This document shows, one piece after another, positions 11,650-22,394 of a stretch of 64,000 bases of DNA. Source of the DNA: Dendronephthya gigantea (taxonomy: Eukaryota; Cnidaria; Anthozoa; Malacalcyonacea; Nephtheidae); the NCBI RefSeq assembly GCF_004324835.1, contig NW_021163017.1, positions 124,001-188,000 of the forward strand, given 5' to 3'. Position numbers and translations under genes: made by a program. Positions within the stretch are counted from its first letter, which is position 1; each line of letters begins with the position of its first letter. The notes below the pieces were generated by a model that worked only from the letters and a program-made list of their open reading frames with translations, made no database searches and was not told the origin of the DNA.

Positions 11650-12781
11650 CTGATTACCTGTTAGTAAAGCAATTATATAACTTACTTTTACTGTACCATC
11701 AGTTGATTCGGATTTCCACGCGATGTTGCGATAACACACGTTCATTCGTTGAGCCTGATTCTCATATTGAATCTTTGTTATTTTGTATACTGAATCTTCT
11801 TCGTCAATGACCAAAACAATACATCGCCGACCGTCGGTGACATATGAGAATCAGGCTTTATTGATGCTTTATCGCCGATGACAACATTAGACCAGAAGTG
11901 AGCATCTCCTTGCACAACTGAGCCATGTGCAAAATGCTACACGTCGTGCTGGACACGTGGGACTTTGACATTTTTGTTGGATTACGCCAAAGCACTGACT
12001 CTTGGATTTTGTTGAAAGGATTGTCGTACTTATTAATGATGTTTTTACGATGTTTGCTCTCATTCAGAAAGTCCAACATTCCGATTTAAGCTATTAGCTT
12101 TTGTCAAGTATAGCAACTGTTTTGACAACGTTTGACAAGCCACAGTGGACTTAATTCTTATCTTCTAAGACTCCAGCACCACGAGGCTAGGTTGTTCAGC
12201 TGCCAACTGCCCAGCAATCATGATAAAGCATAAATTCAAATCCACATTTCAGTAATATCGAATTAATGTTTGCCACGGAGAACTTACTTTACAGTCATTT
12301 CGTTTTAATACCCTTGAGATTTGACCATTTCCAATTGTTAAAAGTTTATTACACCGTTGATCATAATACGTGGATAGCAGCTAAATTGGAACAAAATGCT
12401 AGCCAGCATTGTTAACTTCTTATTTCATCAGCAATAGCCACCATATTTTCATCAAAAGTTGTTTAATTCTAACTTTCTTCACGGTGACGTTAATTTGGAC
12501 CCACTGTATATAGGTCCAATGCTGCATGATATTATGTCAGCATTTTTATGAAGATGCTGTTCCCTTCATTCCCGTGGCCTTTCAGCAGCCTTGATTAAAA
12601 GCGAATGCTAGTGTATAGTCTTCTGGTCAAATGCACTTTCTGTTCAACGCTTCTTTCGACATTTGCCAATCTGTACAGATCTTCTTTGCTATGGTATCAT
12701 CCACAAAGACTTCTTACTGTTTTCGTTCTTTCAGCAGTATAACGGTTAAGCTGTTAAAACATAACAAAAATTAGCGAAAAC
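11650..12781. other. Gene-free stretch left of the Harbinger element
   Basis: No open frame with a recognisable product, no RNA gene and no clear repeat. The last bases before the transposon (ttagcgaaaa near 12771) weakly resemble the ttagcgaaac motif of the satellite on the transposon's other side. Confidence 0.5.
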
Positions 12782-13046
12782 TTAGGCCCTGTTTACATGA
12801 GACCGGAACGAACTAAGACCGGGACGACTTCATGTCGGTCATAATATTATTTATAATAGATCTTTACATGAGACCGGGACGAAAATAACTCAGACCGGTC
12901 TGAAGTCAGACCGCCTGCTGAACCGTACCGAATGAATTCAGACCGGGATGAATTCAGACCGGCATTAATGTAAACACAAAGTTCATTTCAAACCGGTTCG
13001 AATTACTAAACAACGCATGCGCACAAAAGCAAAGTACAAAAACAAA

Positions 13047-14183
13047 ATGGCGAGCAAAGGCAAGGGTACAAAAAAATTGAAAGACGACAGCGAAATCAAA
13101 CAAAATAAACGGTGGATTTTTGATGATGAGATGACAGCATGTTTGGTAGAGTGCCTGCTAAGTTATAAAGTAGATAAGGAAGGCGAAGGAATTGATTTTG
13201 AAGGAGACTTAGTTCAGTTATATGGCGATATACGGAAGCGAATGGCTGAGAGATACGACGAAGATAATTTTGGCCCGGTAGAACACGTTGTGGCAACTAC
13301 AGATGTGAGTGAGATGTCTAAGGAAGACTACAAAACATTCAAGGACAAATTTGACAAAGATCAAAAGACGATGAAAGTTGGTTATGATAGAGTTAAAGCG
13401 AAAATCAAGAAAATTCGTACCTCGTTCCAAAAGGCTGTTCTGGAAGGTACTAGATCTGGAAGTGGAAGAATTATTAAAGAACACTGGGACTCCCTTATTC
13501 AAATCTGGGGTGGTGCTCCTGGCACTGTCCCCTTAAAATATGGAGAAAGCAGTCTAACTGGTGTCCAACCTGACAGTGAAAACAATGTCAATGCAGGTTC
13601 AATTGAAGAGCATGATAAGCTTTGTGAGGATGAAGGTGACCAGCATTTGGGCACTGGTTTTGAATATACTATCCACGACGATATTGATAAACGTCTTGAG
13701 GAAAATGGTAAAGAGCAAACAAAACGAAAGTGCCCAACTGCCTTGTATGTTGATGAGAAACGAAAAAAATTGGAAAAAAATCTGAGTAGCAAACAACGGG
13801 ATAATGCTATGTTACAATTAATGAAAGAAGATTTATCCCTTAAGAAGAAAAACTTGTCACTGGAGGAAAGCAGGAAAAATGCAGATTCAAATGCTTTGAT
13901 GAAAATAGCAGATTCCATGCAGATGTTAAGTCAAGCTATTATGACTGGTTTCAATCATCTAGCAACAGTTAATCAGCCAAGCCAACAACAGTTTCCTCAA
14001 CAATACCCAATGCCAGGAAATATCAACCAGGTTCTACCCCACCAACAAAATGGAGCTTACACTCAGCAAAGTTATAATGCCTTTCCCCCTGGTCCAATCT
14101 CAATAGTTAATCCAGGATATGAATTCCGATCAATTAGTCCTTACAGTGATTCAAGCACAACAAATAGTAATGAAGACGTATGA
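13047..14183 (+). CDS. Harbinger Myb/SANT-like DNA-binding protein
   Basis: An uninterrupted 378-residue frame from the ATG at 13047, preferred because of its context (aaaATGg); an in-frame ATG 30 bases upstream would give 388. The N-terminus is lysine-rich, followed by a Trp-started helical domain (RWIFDDEMTACLVECLLSYK) like the Myb/SANT-like trihelix domains of Harbinger partner proteins, with later conserved-looking ALEGTRSGSGR-type and W-containing helices. A basic KRKCP/KRKKLEK patch may act in nuclear import, then a likely coiled coil (about residues 240-300) and a Gln/Pro-rich low-complexity tail. In characterised Harbinger elements such a protein binds the element's ends and brings the nuclease into the nucleus (family knowledge). 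It faces the nuclease gene tail to tail. Confidence 0.85.
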   Translation: MASKGKGTKKLKDDSEIKQNKRWIFDDEMTACLVECLLSYKVDKEGEGIDFEGDLVQLYGDIRKRMAERYDEDNFGPVEHVVATTDVSEMSKEDYKTFKDKFDKDQKTMKVGYDRVKAKIKKIRTSFQKAVLEGTRSGSGRIIKEHWDSLIQIWGGAPGTVPLKYGESSLTGVQPDSENNVNAGSIEEHDKLCEDEGDQHLGTGFEYTIHDDIDKRLEENGKEQTKRKCPTALYVDEKRKKLEKNLSSKQRDNAMLQLMKEDLSLKKKNLSLEESRKNADSNALMKIADSMQMLSQAIMTGFNHLATVNQPSQQQFPQQYPMPGNINQVLPHQQNGAYTQQSYNAFPPGPISIVNPGYEFRSISPYSDSSTTNSNEDV

Positions 14184-15046
14184 ATCATTGTACTATAAAC
14201 TTTTTATGGATTATTCTTATTATTGCAATTGTAAGTGGAAGTATACGTTTATGTTAACTTGAAGCTTGATGAATAGTTTTTTCATGTTGAGTTTAGCAAG
14301 GGATCTGTATATGTGATAGGGTTCTCAAGATGTACATAAGCACACAATGTACTTGAACAATCAAAAAACAAGCACTGATAATATGCATTGAACCACTTGA
14401 TGCAATTATTCTGCCTTTTGTAAATGTATTTATTTTTTTAAATAGCATTCATATTTAGTTTGATGTAAAAGTATTTTGATGTTATTAAATGCTAAAGTTG
14501 TGAAATAATTAGTCATGTTCATTGAAATATATTTTACTTGCATTAGCAGACAGTTTGTCCAGAATTTTGGGTATTTTAGTGATTTCACTTTATCCAATGG
14601 CAAACTGTTTTGCTCTGTCTAATATCACACAATTTCACTTGTGATTGGTAAAGTCTTGCCAGCAAATAAGTTAAAAAGGGAGGAGGCTACAATCAAACCG
14701 TTCCATTACTACAATGAAAAGACAGGTACACAATGTTGAGTGGCAACACTCTACCCTTGATGAGCAAAATTATCTGGCATTAAAATTAGAATAAAAAAAA
14801 AGTGGATAAAGATGTGATTAAAATATTTGTGAAAAACACGAGTAAATATTTCAATTTTGACAACAAATATGCAGTTGGCTACCCCATTAATCATCAAGCA
14901 TTCAGTTATTATTTTTTGCTGTTTTAATTGATAATGTTAACTCAACCTATATTAATCAAAGACTCGATGGAATTCCTGATAGAATATATCATGCAAATTC
15001 ACATTTTTCATAAGCGAAGCTAAATCAATATACATACAGAAACAAG

Positions 15047-16321
15047 TTACAATAAATATTCTTTGAAGTATGCAGTGATAACATCCCTGGTGCGAACTCC
15101 TTGAGCTGTGTTGCATAAATATCTACTTTGGACAAATGAAGTAGGTTGCTGTTCAGCATCAGTTGCAATCTGCCTCTGTACTAGAGTATTGTCCACTTGA
15201 ATTTTGTGTCTTTCACAGAAATTGTGCAGAACAAAGCATGCATAAATTATGGTTGGGATATCCTCTAATTTTAGGTTTATTGGTGTTGTCAGAACTTGCC
15301 ACCTAGCTTTGAGTCTTCCAAAGGCACACTCAACCTTATTTCTAGCACTTCTTAACATTTGATTAAAGATAACTTGTTCATTTGTGTAGCAGGTTGAATA
15401 TTCTTTCATGCAGTGGGGAAGTAGAGGATATGCAGGGTCACCCAACAAAAGTAATGGTACAGCATCTCTTCCTGGTAGCAAAAATCTGGACATTTTTGGA
15501 ACAGTCCCTTCTTTTAGTGCTCTGTTGATTCCAGAATTAGCAAAAACTTTGGCATCATGTGTGCCTCCTGGCCATCTAATTTCAACATCGATAAACTTGC
15601 CAGACGAGTCACAAACAGCTTGTGCATTCAATGTATATTTCATCTTATAGGAGAAAAAACTATGACTGTTTTCATTTGGTTGCACAATTGGCACATGTGT
15701 TCCGTCAACAGCACCTAAAACCTGTGGAAAACCTAGTTCATCTTCAAAACGCTTTATAGAATCTATCAGTTCATCACCCGCTGGTATTTTTATATACTTT
15801 GGGCCTAAATGATCTTTTATCGCTTTGCAAACGTTCTTCACACATTTAGAAGTTGTTGGTACACTTATTCCAAATGCGTTGGCTGTCATCTTTAGGGTTG
15901 CTGTGTCTTTAAGGTAATAGAGGCAAACAGCTAATCGTTTTTCAGGTTCCATACCTAATCGAGGAGAATTTGGATCAAGAGTGATGAATGGTCGTAACTC
16001 ATTGACAAGTTCGACAAAGTTTTCCTTACTCATACGAAAATTCTTATTCCATTCTTCAGGAGGAGCTTCCCCAGAGGTCATCCTTATCCACCAGTTATCA
16101 GTACGCCCAGGTGCAACCCACCATCGTTTCTTTTTTCTAGGTTTTCTGATTTTTCTACTATAAATCATCATTTTCGTCATATTCTGACTAATCAGAAAAC
16201 TTCTTTCTCTCTCTTTACGCACATTTTTACGTCGTAAAAGCAATAAAATGAGAATATTCAACTGGTAACAAATAACTGTAGACATAAGCAGTAACACGAG
16301 ATATGTACTTGTAGGCGCCAT
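15047..16321 (-). CDS. Harbinger DDE nuclease (HARBI1-like transposase)
   Basis: A 424-residue open frame, DDE_Tnp_4 type. The N-terminus is hydrophobic (TYLVLLLMSTVICYQ) then strongly basic (RKPRKKKRWWVAPGR), as seen in other HARBI1-like proteins. A helical N-terminal domain (about residues 75-190) precedes the catalytic core. The candidate triad is D206 (GAVDGTHVP), D295 (LGDPAYPLLP) and E331 (RNKVECAFGR), giving the DD35E spacing of this superfamily; the YACFVLHNFCE block follows. No stop or frameshift interrupts it. It cuts and joins element DNA at the terminal repeats (family role). The start at 16321 lies about 150 bases inside the right end of the element; a shorter protein from M47 or later is possible. 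Confidence 0.93.
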   Translation of the reverse strand: MAPTSTYLVLLLMSTVICYQLNILILLLLRRKNVRKERERSFLISQNMTKMMIYSRKIRKPRKKKRWWVAPGRTDNWWIRMTSGEAPPEEWNKNFRMSKENFVELVNELRPFITLDPNSPRLGMEPEKRLAVCLYYLKDTATLKMTANAFGISVPTTSKCVKNVCKAIKDHLGPKYIKIPAGDELIDSIKRFEDELGFPQVLGAVDGTHVPIVQPNENSHSFFSYKMKYTLNAQAVCDSSGKFIDVEIRWPGGTHDAKVFANSGINRALKEGTVPKMSRFLLPGRDAVPLLLLGDPAYPLLPHCMKEYSTCYTNEQVIFNQMLRSARNKVECAFGRLKARWQVLTTPINLKLEDIPTIIYACFVLHNFCERHKIQVDNTLVQRQIATDAEQQPTSFVQSRYLCNTAQGVRTRDVITAYFKEYLL

Positions 16322-16484
16322 CTTGGATTGAAATAGCCCGCAAAGCAGGCGTTAACCAGCTGGGAAAATTTCGTAATTTCGTGCCGGTCCCACTGAATCC
16401 ATGTAAACATGTTGGCAATTTCGATTTTCATTCCGGTTCCACTTCGTTCCGGTCTCATGTAAACAGGGCCTTACTCCTTACCCT

Positions 16485-19400
16485 CCGCCGTTAACAGGGG
16501 AACCTAAGTTTGAGAACTGATGAACGCAACCGAAAAAACGGACGCTCTCGCAATTTAGCGAAACGAAAAGCCATATTAACAAACAAGAAAGTACTAGTAG
16601 CATATTTCAGCATACCTTCCGCCGTTAACAGGGGACTTGTACGTTTGGAAAAATGAACGCTGCCGCAATTTAGCGAAACGAAAAGCCATATCAACAAACA
16701 AGAAAGTACAAGTAGCATATTTCAGCATACCTTCCGCCGTTAACAGGGGACTTATACGTTTGGAGAAATGAACGCTGCCGCAATTTAGCGAAACGAAAAG
16801 CCATATCAACAAACAAGAAAGTACTAGTGGCATATTTCAGCATACCTTCCGCCGTCAACAGGGGACTTATACGTTTGGAAAAATGAACGCTGCCGCAATT
16901 TAGCGAAACGAAAAGCCATATCAACAAACAAGAAAGTACTAGTAGCATATTTCAGCATACCTTCCGCCGTCAACAGGGGACTTATACGTTTGGAAAAATG
17001 AACGCTGCCGCAATTTAGCGAAACGAAAAGCCATATCAACAAACAAGAAAGTACTAGTAGCATATTTCAGCATACCTTCCGCCGTCAACAGGGGACTTAT
17101 ACGTTTGGAAAAATGAACGCTGCCGCAATTTAGCGAAACGAAAAGCCATATCAACAAACAAGAAAGTACTAGTAGCATATTTCAGCATACCTTCCGCCGT
17201 CAACAGGGGACTTATACGTTTGGAAAAATGAACGCTGCCGCAATTTAGCGAAACGAAAAGCCATATCAACAAACAAGAAAGTACTAGTAGCATATTTCAG
17301 CATACCTTCCGCCGTCAACAGGGGACTTATACGTTTGGAGAAATGAACGCTGCCGCAATTTAGCGAAACGAAAAGCCATATCAACAAACAAGAAAGTACT
17401 AGTAGCATATTTCAGCATACCTTCCGCCGTCAACAGGGGACTTATACGTTTGGAAAAATGAACGCTGCCGCAATTTAGCGAAACGAAAAGCCATATCAAC
17501 AAACAAGAAAGTACAGTAGCATATTTCAGCATACCTTCCGCCGTTAACAGGGGACTTATACGTTTGGAGAAATGAACGCTGCCGCAATTTAGCGAAACGA
17601 AAAGCCATATCAACAAACAAGAAAGTACAGTAGCATATTTCAGCATACCTTCCGCCGTTAACAGGGGACTTATACGTTTGGAGAAATGAACGCTGCCGCA
17701 ATTTAGCGAAACGAAAAGCCATATCAACAAACAAGAAAGTACAGTAGCATATTTCAGCATACCTTCCGCCGTTAACAGGGGACTTATACGTTTGGAAAAT
17801 GAACGCTGCCGCAATTTAGCGAAACGAAAAGCCATATCAACAAACAAGAAAGTACTAGTGGCATATTTCAGCATACCTTCCGCCGTCAACAGGGGACTTA
17901 TACGTTTGGAAAAATGAACGCTGCCGCAATTTAGCGAAACGAAAAGCCATATCAACAAACAAGAAAGTACTAGTAGCATATTTCAGCATACCTTCCGCCG
18001 TCAACAGGGGACTTATACGTTTGGAAAAATGAACGCTGCCGCAATTTAGCGAAACGAAAAGCCATATCAACAAACAAGAAAGTACTAGTAGCATATTTCA
18101 GCATACCTTCCGCCGTCAACAGGGGACTTATACGTTTGGAAAAATGAACGCTGCCGCAATTTAGCGAAACGAAAAGCCATATCAACAAACAAGAAAGTAC
18201 TAGTAGCATATTTCAGCATACCTTCCGCCAACAGGGGACTTATACGTTTGGAAAAATGAACGCTGCCGCAATTTAGCGAAACGAAAAGCCATATCAACAA
18301 ACAAGAAAGTACTAGTAGCATATTTCAGCATACCTTCCGCCGTCAACAGGGGACTTATACGTTTGGAAAATGAACGCTGCCGCAATTTAGCGAAACGAAA
18401 AGCCATATCAACAAACAAGAAAGTACAGTAGCATATTTCAGCATACCTTCCGCCGTTAACAGGGGACTTATACGTTTAGAAATGAACGCTGCCGCAATTT
18501 AGCGAAACGAAAAGCCATATCAACAAACAAGAAAGTACTAGTGCATATTTCAGCATACCTTCCGCCGTCAACAGGGGACTTATACGTTTGGAAAATGAAC
18601 GCTGCCGCAATTTAGCGAAACGAAAAGCCATATCAACAAACAAGAAAGTACTAGTAGCATATTTCAGCATACCTTCCGCCGTCAACAGGGGACTTATACG
18701 TTTGGAAAAATGAACGCTGCCGCAATTTAGCGAAACGAAAAGCCATATCAACAAACAAGAAAGTACAGTAGCATATTTCAGCATACCTTCCGCCGTTAAC
18801 AGGGGACTTATACGTTTGGAGAAATGAACGCTGCCGCAATTTAGCGAAACGAAAAGCCATATCAACAAACAAGAAAGTACTAGTAGCATATTTCAGCATA
18901 CCTTCCGCCGTTAACAGGGGACTTATACGTTTGGAAAAATGAACGCTGCCGCAATTTAGCGAAACGAAAAGCCATATCAACAAACAAGAAAGTACAGTAG
19001 CATATTTCAGCATACCTTCCGCCGTTAACAGGGGACTTATACGTTTGGAGAAATGAACGCTGCCGCAATTTAGCGAAACGAAAAGCCATATCAACAAACA
19101 AGAAAGTACTAGTGCATATTTCAGCATACCTTCCGCCGTCAACAGGGGACTTATACGTTTGGAAAAATGAACGCTGCCGCAATTTAGCGAAACGAAAAGC
19201 CATATCAACAAACAAGAAAGTACTAGTGGCATATTTCAGCATACCTTCCGCCGTCAACAGGGGACTTATACGTTTGGAGAAATGAACGCTGCCGCAATTT
19301 AGCGAAACGAAAAGCCATATCAACAAACAAGAAAGTACTAGTAGCATATTTCAGCATACCTTCCGCCGTCAACAGGGGACTTATACGTTTGGAGAAATGA

Positions 19401-21568
19401 ACGCTGCCGCAATTTAGCGAAACGAAAAGCCATATCAACAAACAAGAAAGTACTAGTGGCATATTTCAGCATACCTTCCGCCGTCAACAGGGGACTTATA
19501 CGTTTGGAAAAATGAACGCTGCCGCAATTTAGCGAAACGAAAAGCCATATCAACAAACAAGAAAGTACTAGTGGCATATTTCAGCATACCTTCCGCCGTC
19601 AACAGGGGACTTATACGTTTGGAGAAATGAACGCTGCCGCAATTTAGCGAAACGAAAAGCCATATCAACAAACAAGAAAGTACAGTAGCATATTTCAGCA
19701 TACCTTCCGCCGTTAACAGGGGACTTATACGTTTGGAGAAATGAACGCTGCCGCAATTTAGCGAAACGAAAAGCCATATCAACAAACAAGAAAGTACAGT
19801 AGCATATTTCAGCATACCTTCCGCCGTTAACAGGGGACTTATACGTTTGGAAAATGAACGCTGCCGCAATTTAGCGAAACGAAAAGCCATATCAACAAAC
19901 AAGAAAGTACAGTAGCATATTTCAGCATACCTTCCGCCGTTAACAGGGGACTTATACGTTTGGAGAAATGAACGCTGCCGCAATTTAGCGAAACGAAAAG
20001 CCATATCAACAAACAAGAAAGTACTAGTGGCATATTTCAGCATACCTTCCGCCGTTAACAGGGGACTTATACGTTTGGAAAATGAACGCTGCCGCAATTT
20101 AGCGAAACGAAAAGCCATATCAACAAACAAGAAAGTACTAGTGGCATATTTCAGCATACCTTCCGCCGTCAACAGGGGACTTATACGTTTGGAGAAATGA
20201 ACGCTGCCGCAATTTAGCGAAACGAAAAGCCATATCAACAAACAAGAAAGTACTAGTAGCATATTTCAGCATACCTTCCGCCGTCAACAGGGGACTTATA
20301 CGTTTGGAGAAATGAACGCTGCCGCAATTTAGCGAAACGAAAAGCCATATCAACAAACAAGAAAGTACTAGTAGCATATTTCAGCATACCTTCCGCCGTC
20401 AACAGGGGACTTATACGTTTGGAAAATGAACGCTGCCGCAATTTAGCGAAACGAAAAGCCATATCAACAAACAAGAAAGTACAGTAGCATATTTCAGCAT
20501 ACCTTCCGCCGTTAACAGGGGACTTATACGTTTGGAGAAATGAACGCTGCCGCAATTTAGCGAAACGAAAAGCCATATCAACAAACAAGAAAGTACAGTA
20601 GCATATTTCAGCATACCTTCCGCCGTTAACAGGGGACTTATACGTTTGGAAAATGAACGCTGCCGCAATTTAGCGAAACGAAAAGCCATATCAACAAACA
20701 AGAAAGTACAAGTAGCATATTTCAGCATACCTTCCGCCGTTAACAGGGGACTTATACGTTTGGAGAAATGAACGCTGCCGCAATTTAGCGAAACCGAAAA
20801 GCCATATCAACAAACAAGAAAGTACTAGGCATATTTCAGCATACCTTCCGCCGTCAACAGGGGACTTATACGTTTGGAAAAATGAACGCTGCCGCAATTT
20901 AGCGAAACGAAAAGCCATATCAACAAACAAGAAAGTACTAGTGGCATATTTCAGCATACCTTCCGCCGTCAACAGGGGACTTATACGTTTGGAGAAATGA
21001 ACGCTGCCGCAATTTAGCGAAACGAAAAGCCATATCAACAAACAAGAAAGTACTAGTAGCATATTTCAGCATACCTTCCGCCGTTAACAGGGGACTTATA
21101 CGTTTGGAGAAATGAACGCTGCCGCAATTTAGCGAAACGAAAAGCCATATCAACAAACAAGAAAGTACTAGTAGCATATTTCAGCATACCTTCCGCCGTT
21201 AACAGGGGACTTATACGTTTGGAGAAATGAACGCTGCCGCAATTTAGCGAAACGAAAAGCCATATCAACAAACAAGAAAGTACTAGTAGCATATTTCAGC
21301 ATACCTTCCGCCGTTAACAGGGGACTTATACGTTTGGAGAAATGAACGCTGCCGCAATTTAGCGAAACGAAAAGCCATATCAACAAACAAGAAAGTACTA
21401 GTAGCATATTTCAGCATACCTTCCGCCGTTAACAGGGGACTTATACGTTTGGAGAAATGAACGCTGCCGCAATTTAGCGAAACGAAAAGCCATATCAACA
21501 AACAAGAAAGTACTAGTGGCATATTTCAGCATACCTTCCGCCGTTAACAGGGGACCTTAAGTTTAGAG
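16485..21568. repeat. Satellite array, about 44 units of 112-115 bp
   Basis: Head-to-tail units run for about 5.1 kb, each containing cataccttccgccgt, caggggacttatacgtttgg, atgaacgctgccgcaattta and catatcaacaaacaagaaag. Units are very similar but fall into variant classes: junction tactagtag or tactagtgg (115 bp) versus tacagtag (shorter), gtcaac versus gttaac, and ggagaaatg, ggaaaaatg or ggaaaatg. The first and last units share a different form (cctaagttt or ccttaagttt instead of cttatacgtttgg). Many hydrophobic minus-strand frames appear open across units, but because 115 is not a multiple of three each unit shifts the frame; I treat these as incidental. It starts about 12 bp after the Harbinger target duplication. 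Confidence 0.97.
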
Positions 21569-21852
21569 AAATGAACGCTGCCGAAAAAATGGACGCTACC
21601 GAAAAAACGAACGCTACCGAAAAAATGAAGGCTGTCGAAAAAATGAACGCTACCGAAAAAATGAACGCTGCCGAAAAAATGGACGCTACCGAAAAAACGA
21701 ATGCTACCGAAAAAATGGACGCTGCCGAAAAAATGGACGCTACCGAAAAAATGGCGCTGCCGAAAAAATGAACGCTACCGAAAAAATGGACGCTACCGAA
21801 AAAATTGACGCTGCCGAAAAAATGAACGCTACCGAAAAAATTGACGCTGCCG
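21569..21852. repeat. 18-bp tandem repeat at the right end of the satellite
   Basis: About 15 copies of RACGCTRCCGAAAAAAYG (18 bp), continuing directly from the last satellite unit. The plus strand reads as a six-residue repeat (N/D-A-A/T-E-K-M/T) and the minus strand as a Phe/Ser/Ala/Ile repeat; one copy has lost a base. Two similar but decayed units occur at the left edge of the array (about 16523-16555), so the 18-bp motif appears to be part of the satellite's history. Confidence 0.93.
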
Positions 21853-22219
21853 GGAAGGGAAACGAAAGATATAGAATGAACCATATTGTATGAAATATTG
21901 TAAATGCACTTATCTCTCCATTGTTTCTTTCGAAATTTGCCAAGAGTGATTTGTGTTGATATGTCCCACAGTTGCTCATCATGAGGATCCGCTTCAGTTT
22001 TTGGCCTTGTAACTTGTGCACATTTGAACAGTAATCTGTCAGAACATTACGTATATTTATTAAAAAATATGTCACTACTTGAATTGCTGTCTGATTGGCA
22101 ACACTACTTACTATCAGGTAGCTATTAGCTAACATGGCAAGTACTGTAACAAAAAATTGTTGCTTATAGTTGACATATATTTCTTAAGAGTTGATGATGT
22201 TGAATAATCTGTAAGATCA

Positions 22220-22390
22220 GGGGCCAGTTGTATAAGTGTGTGGTTAAATCAAAATTAAATAACACTCTTACATACATCTGACTGGAATGAGTTAACTTGA
22301 ATATTATGCACAGAATATGAGACAATATCTTTGTCAAAACTCAAAAACGTTTAGTTCGCTTGTTGAATAAAATGTTAGACTTGCTTTCTA
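22220..22390. mobile_element. MITE copy, GGGGCCRGTTGTAT family (partial)
   Basis: Begins ggggccagttgtataa and shares blocks with the reverse complement of the element at 46934-47137: aaaattaaataacactctta, attatgcac, ttgttgaataaaa and agacttgc. The right terminal repeat is not recognisable; it runs into the gypsy fossil. The interval 21853-22219 shows no gene I can support. Confidence 0.6.
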
Positions 22391-22394
22391 TTTT

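Larger units (their letters stand above)
12785..16470. mobile_element. PIF/Harbinger DNA transposon, apparently complete
   Basis: A 3686-bp element. Both ends begin GGCCCTGTTTACATGAGACC and match perfectly for 28 bp in inverted orientation. It is flanked by TTA on each side (12782-12784 and 16471-16473), the 3-bp TWA duplication typical of PIF/Harbinger. Two convergent genes lie inside: a Myb/SANT-like DNA-binding protein (plus, 13047-14183) and a DDE nuclease (minus, 16321-15047), separated by 863 bp of AT-rich DNA (14184-15046) with no other feature seen. Subterminal regions carry repeated GACCGGRAYGA motifs. Both frames are open and the catalytic triad is present, so this copy looks recent and possibly competent, an inference from sequence only. 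Confidence 0.95.

Noticed and set aside
21571-21771. 66-codon Ala/Glu/Lys repeat frame
   Set aside because: Pure consequence of the 18-bp repeat; interrupted by a one-base loss and no flanking gene structure.
16450-21852. CRISPR-like reading of the regular repeat
   Set aside because: Units are contiguous tandem copies without unique spacers, and the genome is eukaryotic.
16491-21884. Many hydrophobic open frames of 72-269 codons on the minus strand across the satellite
   Set aside because: They arise because the repeat unit lacks stops in several frames; the 115-bp period shifts frame every unit and different copies read through different frames, with no sign of a conserved start, end or codon constraint.
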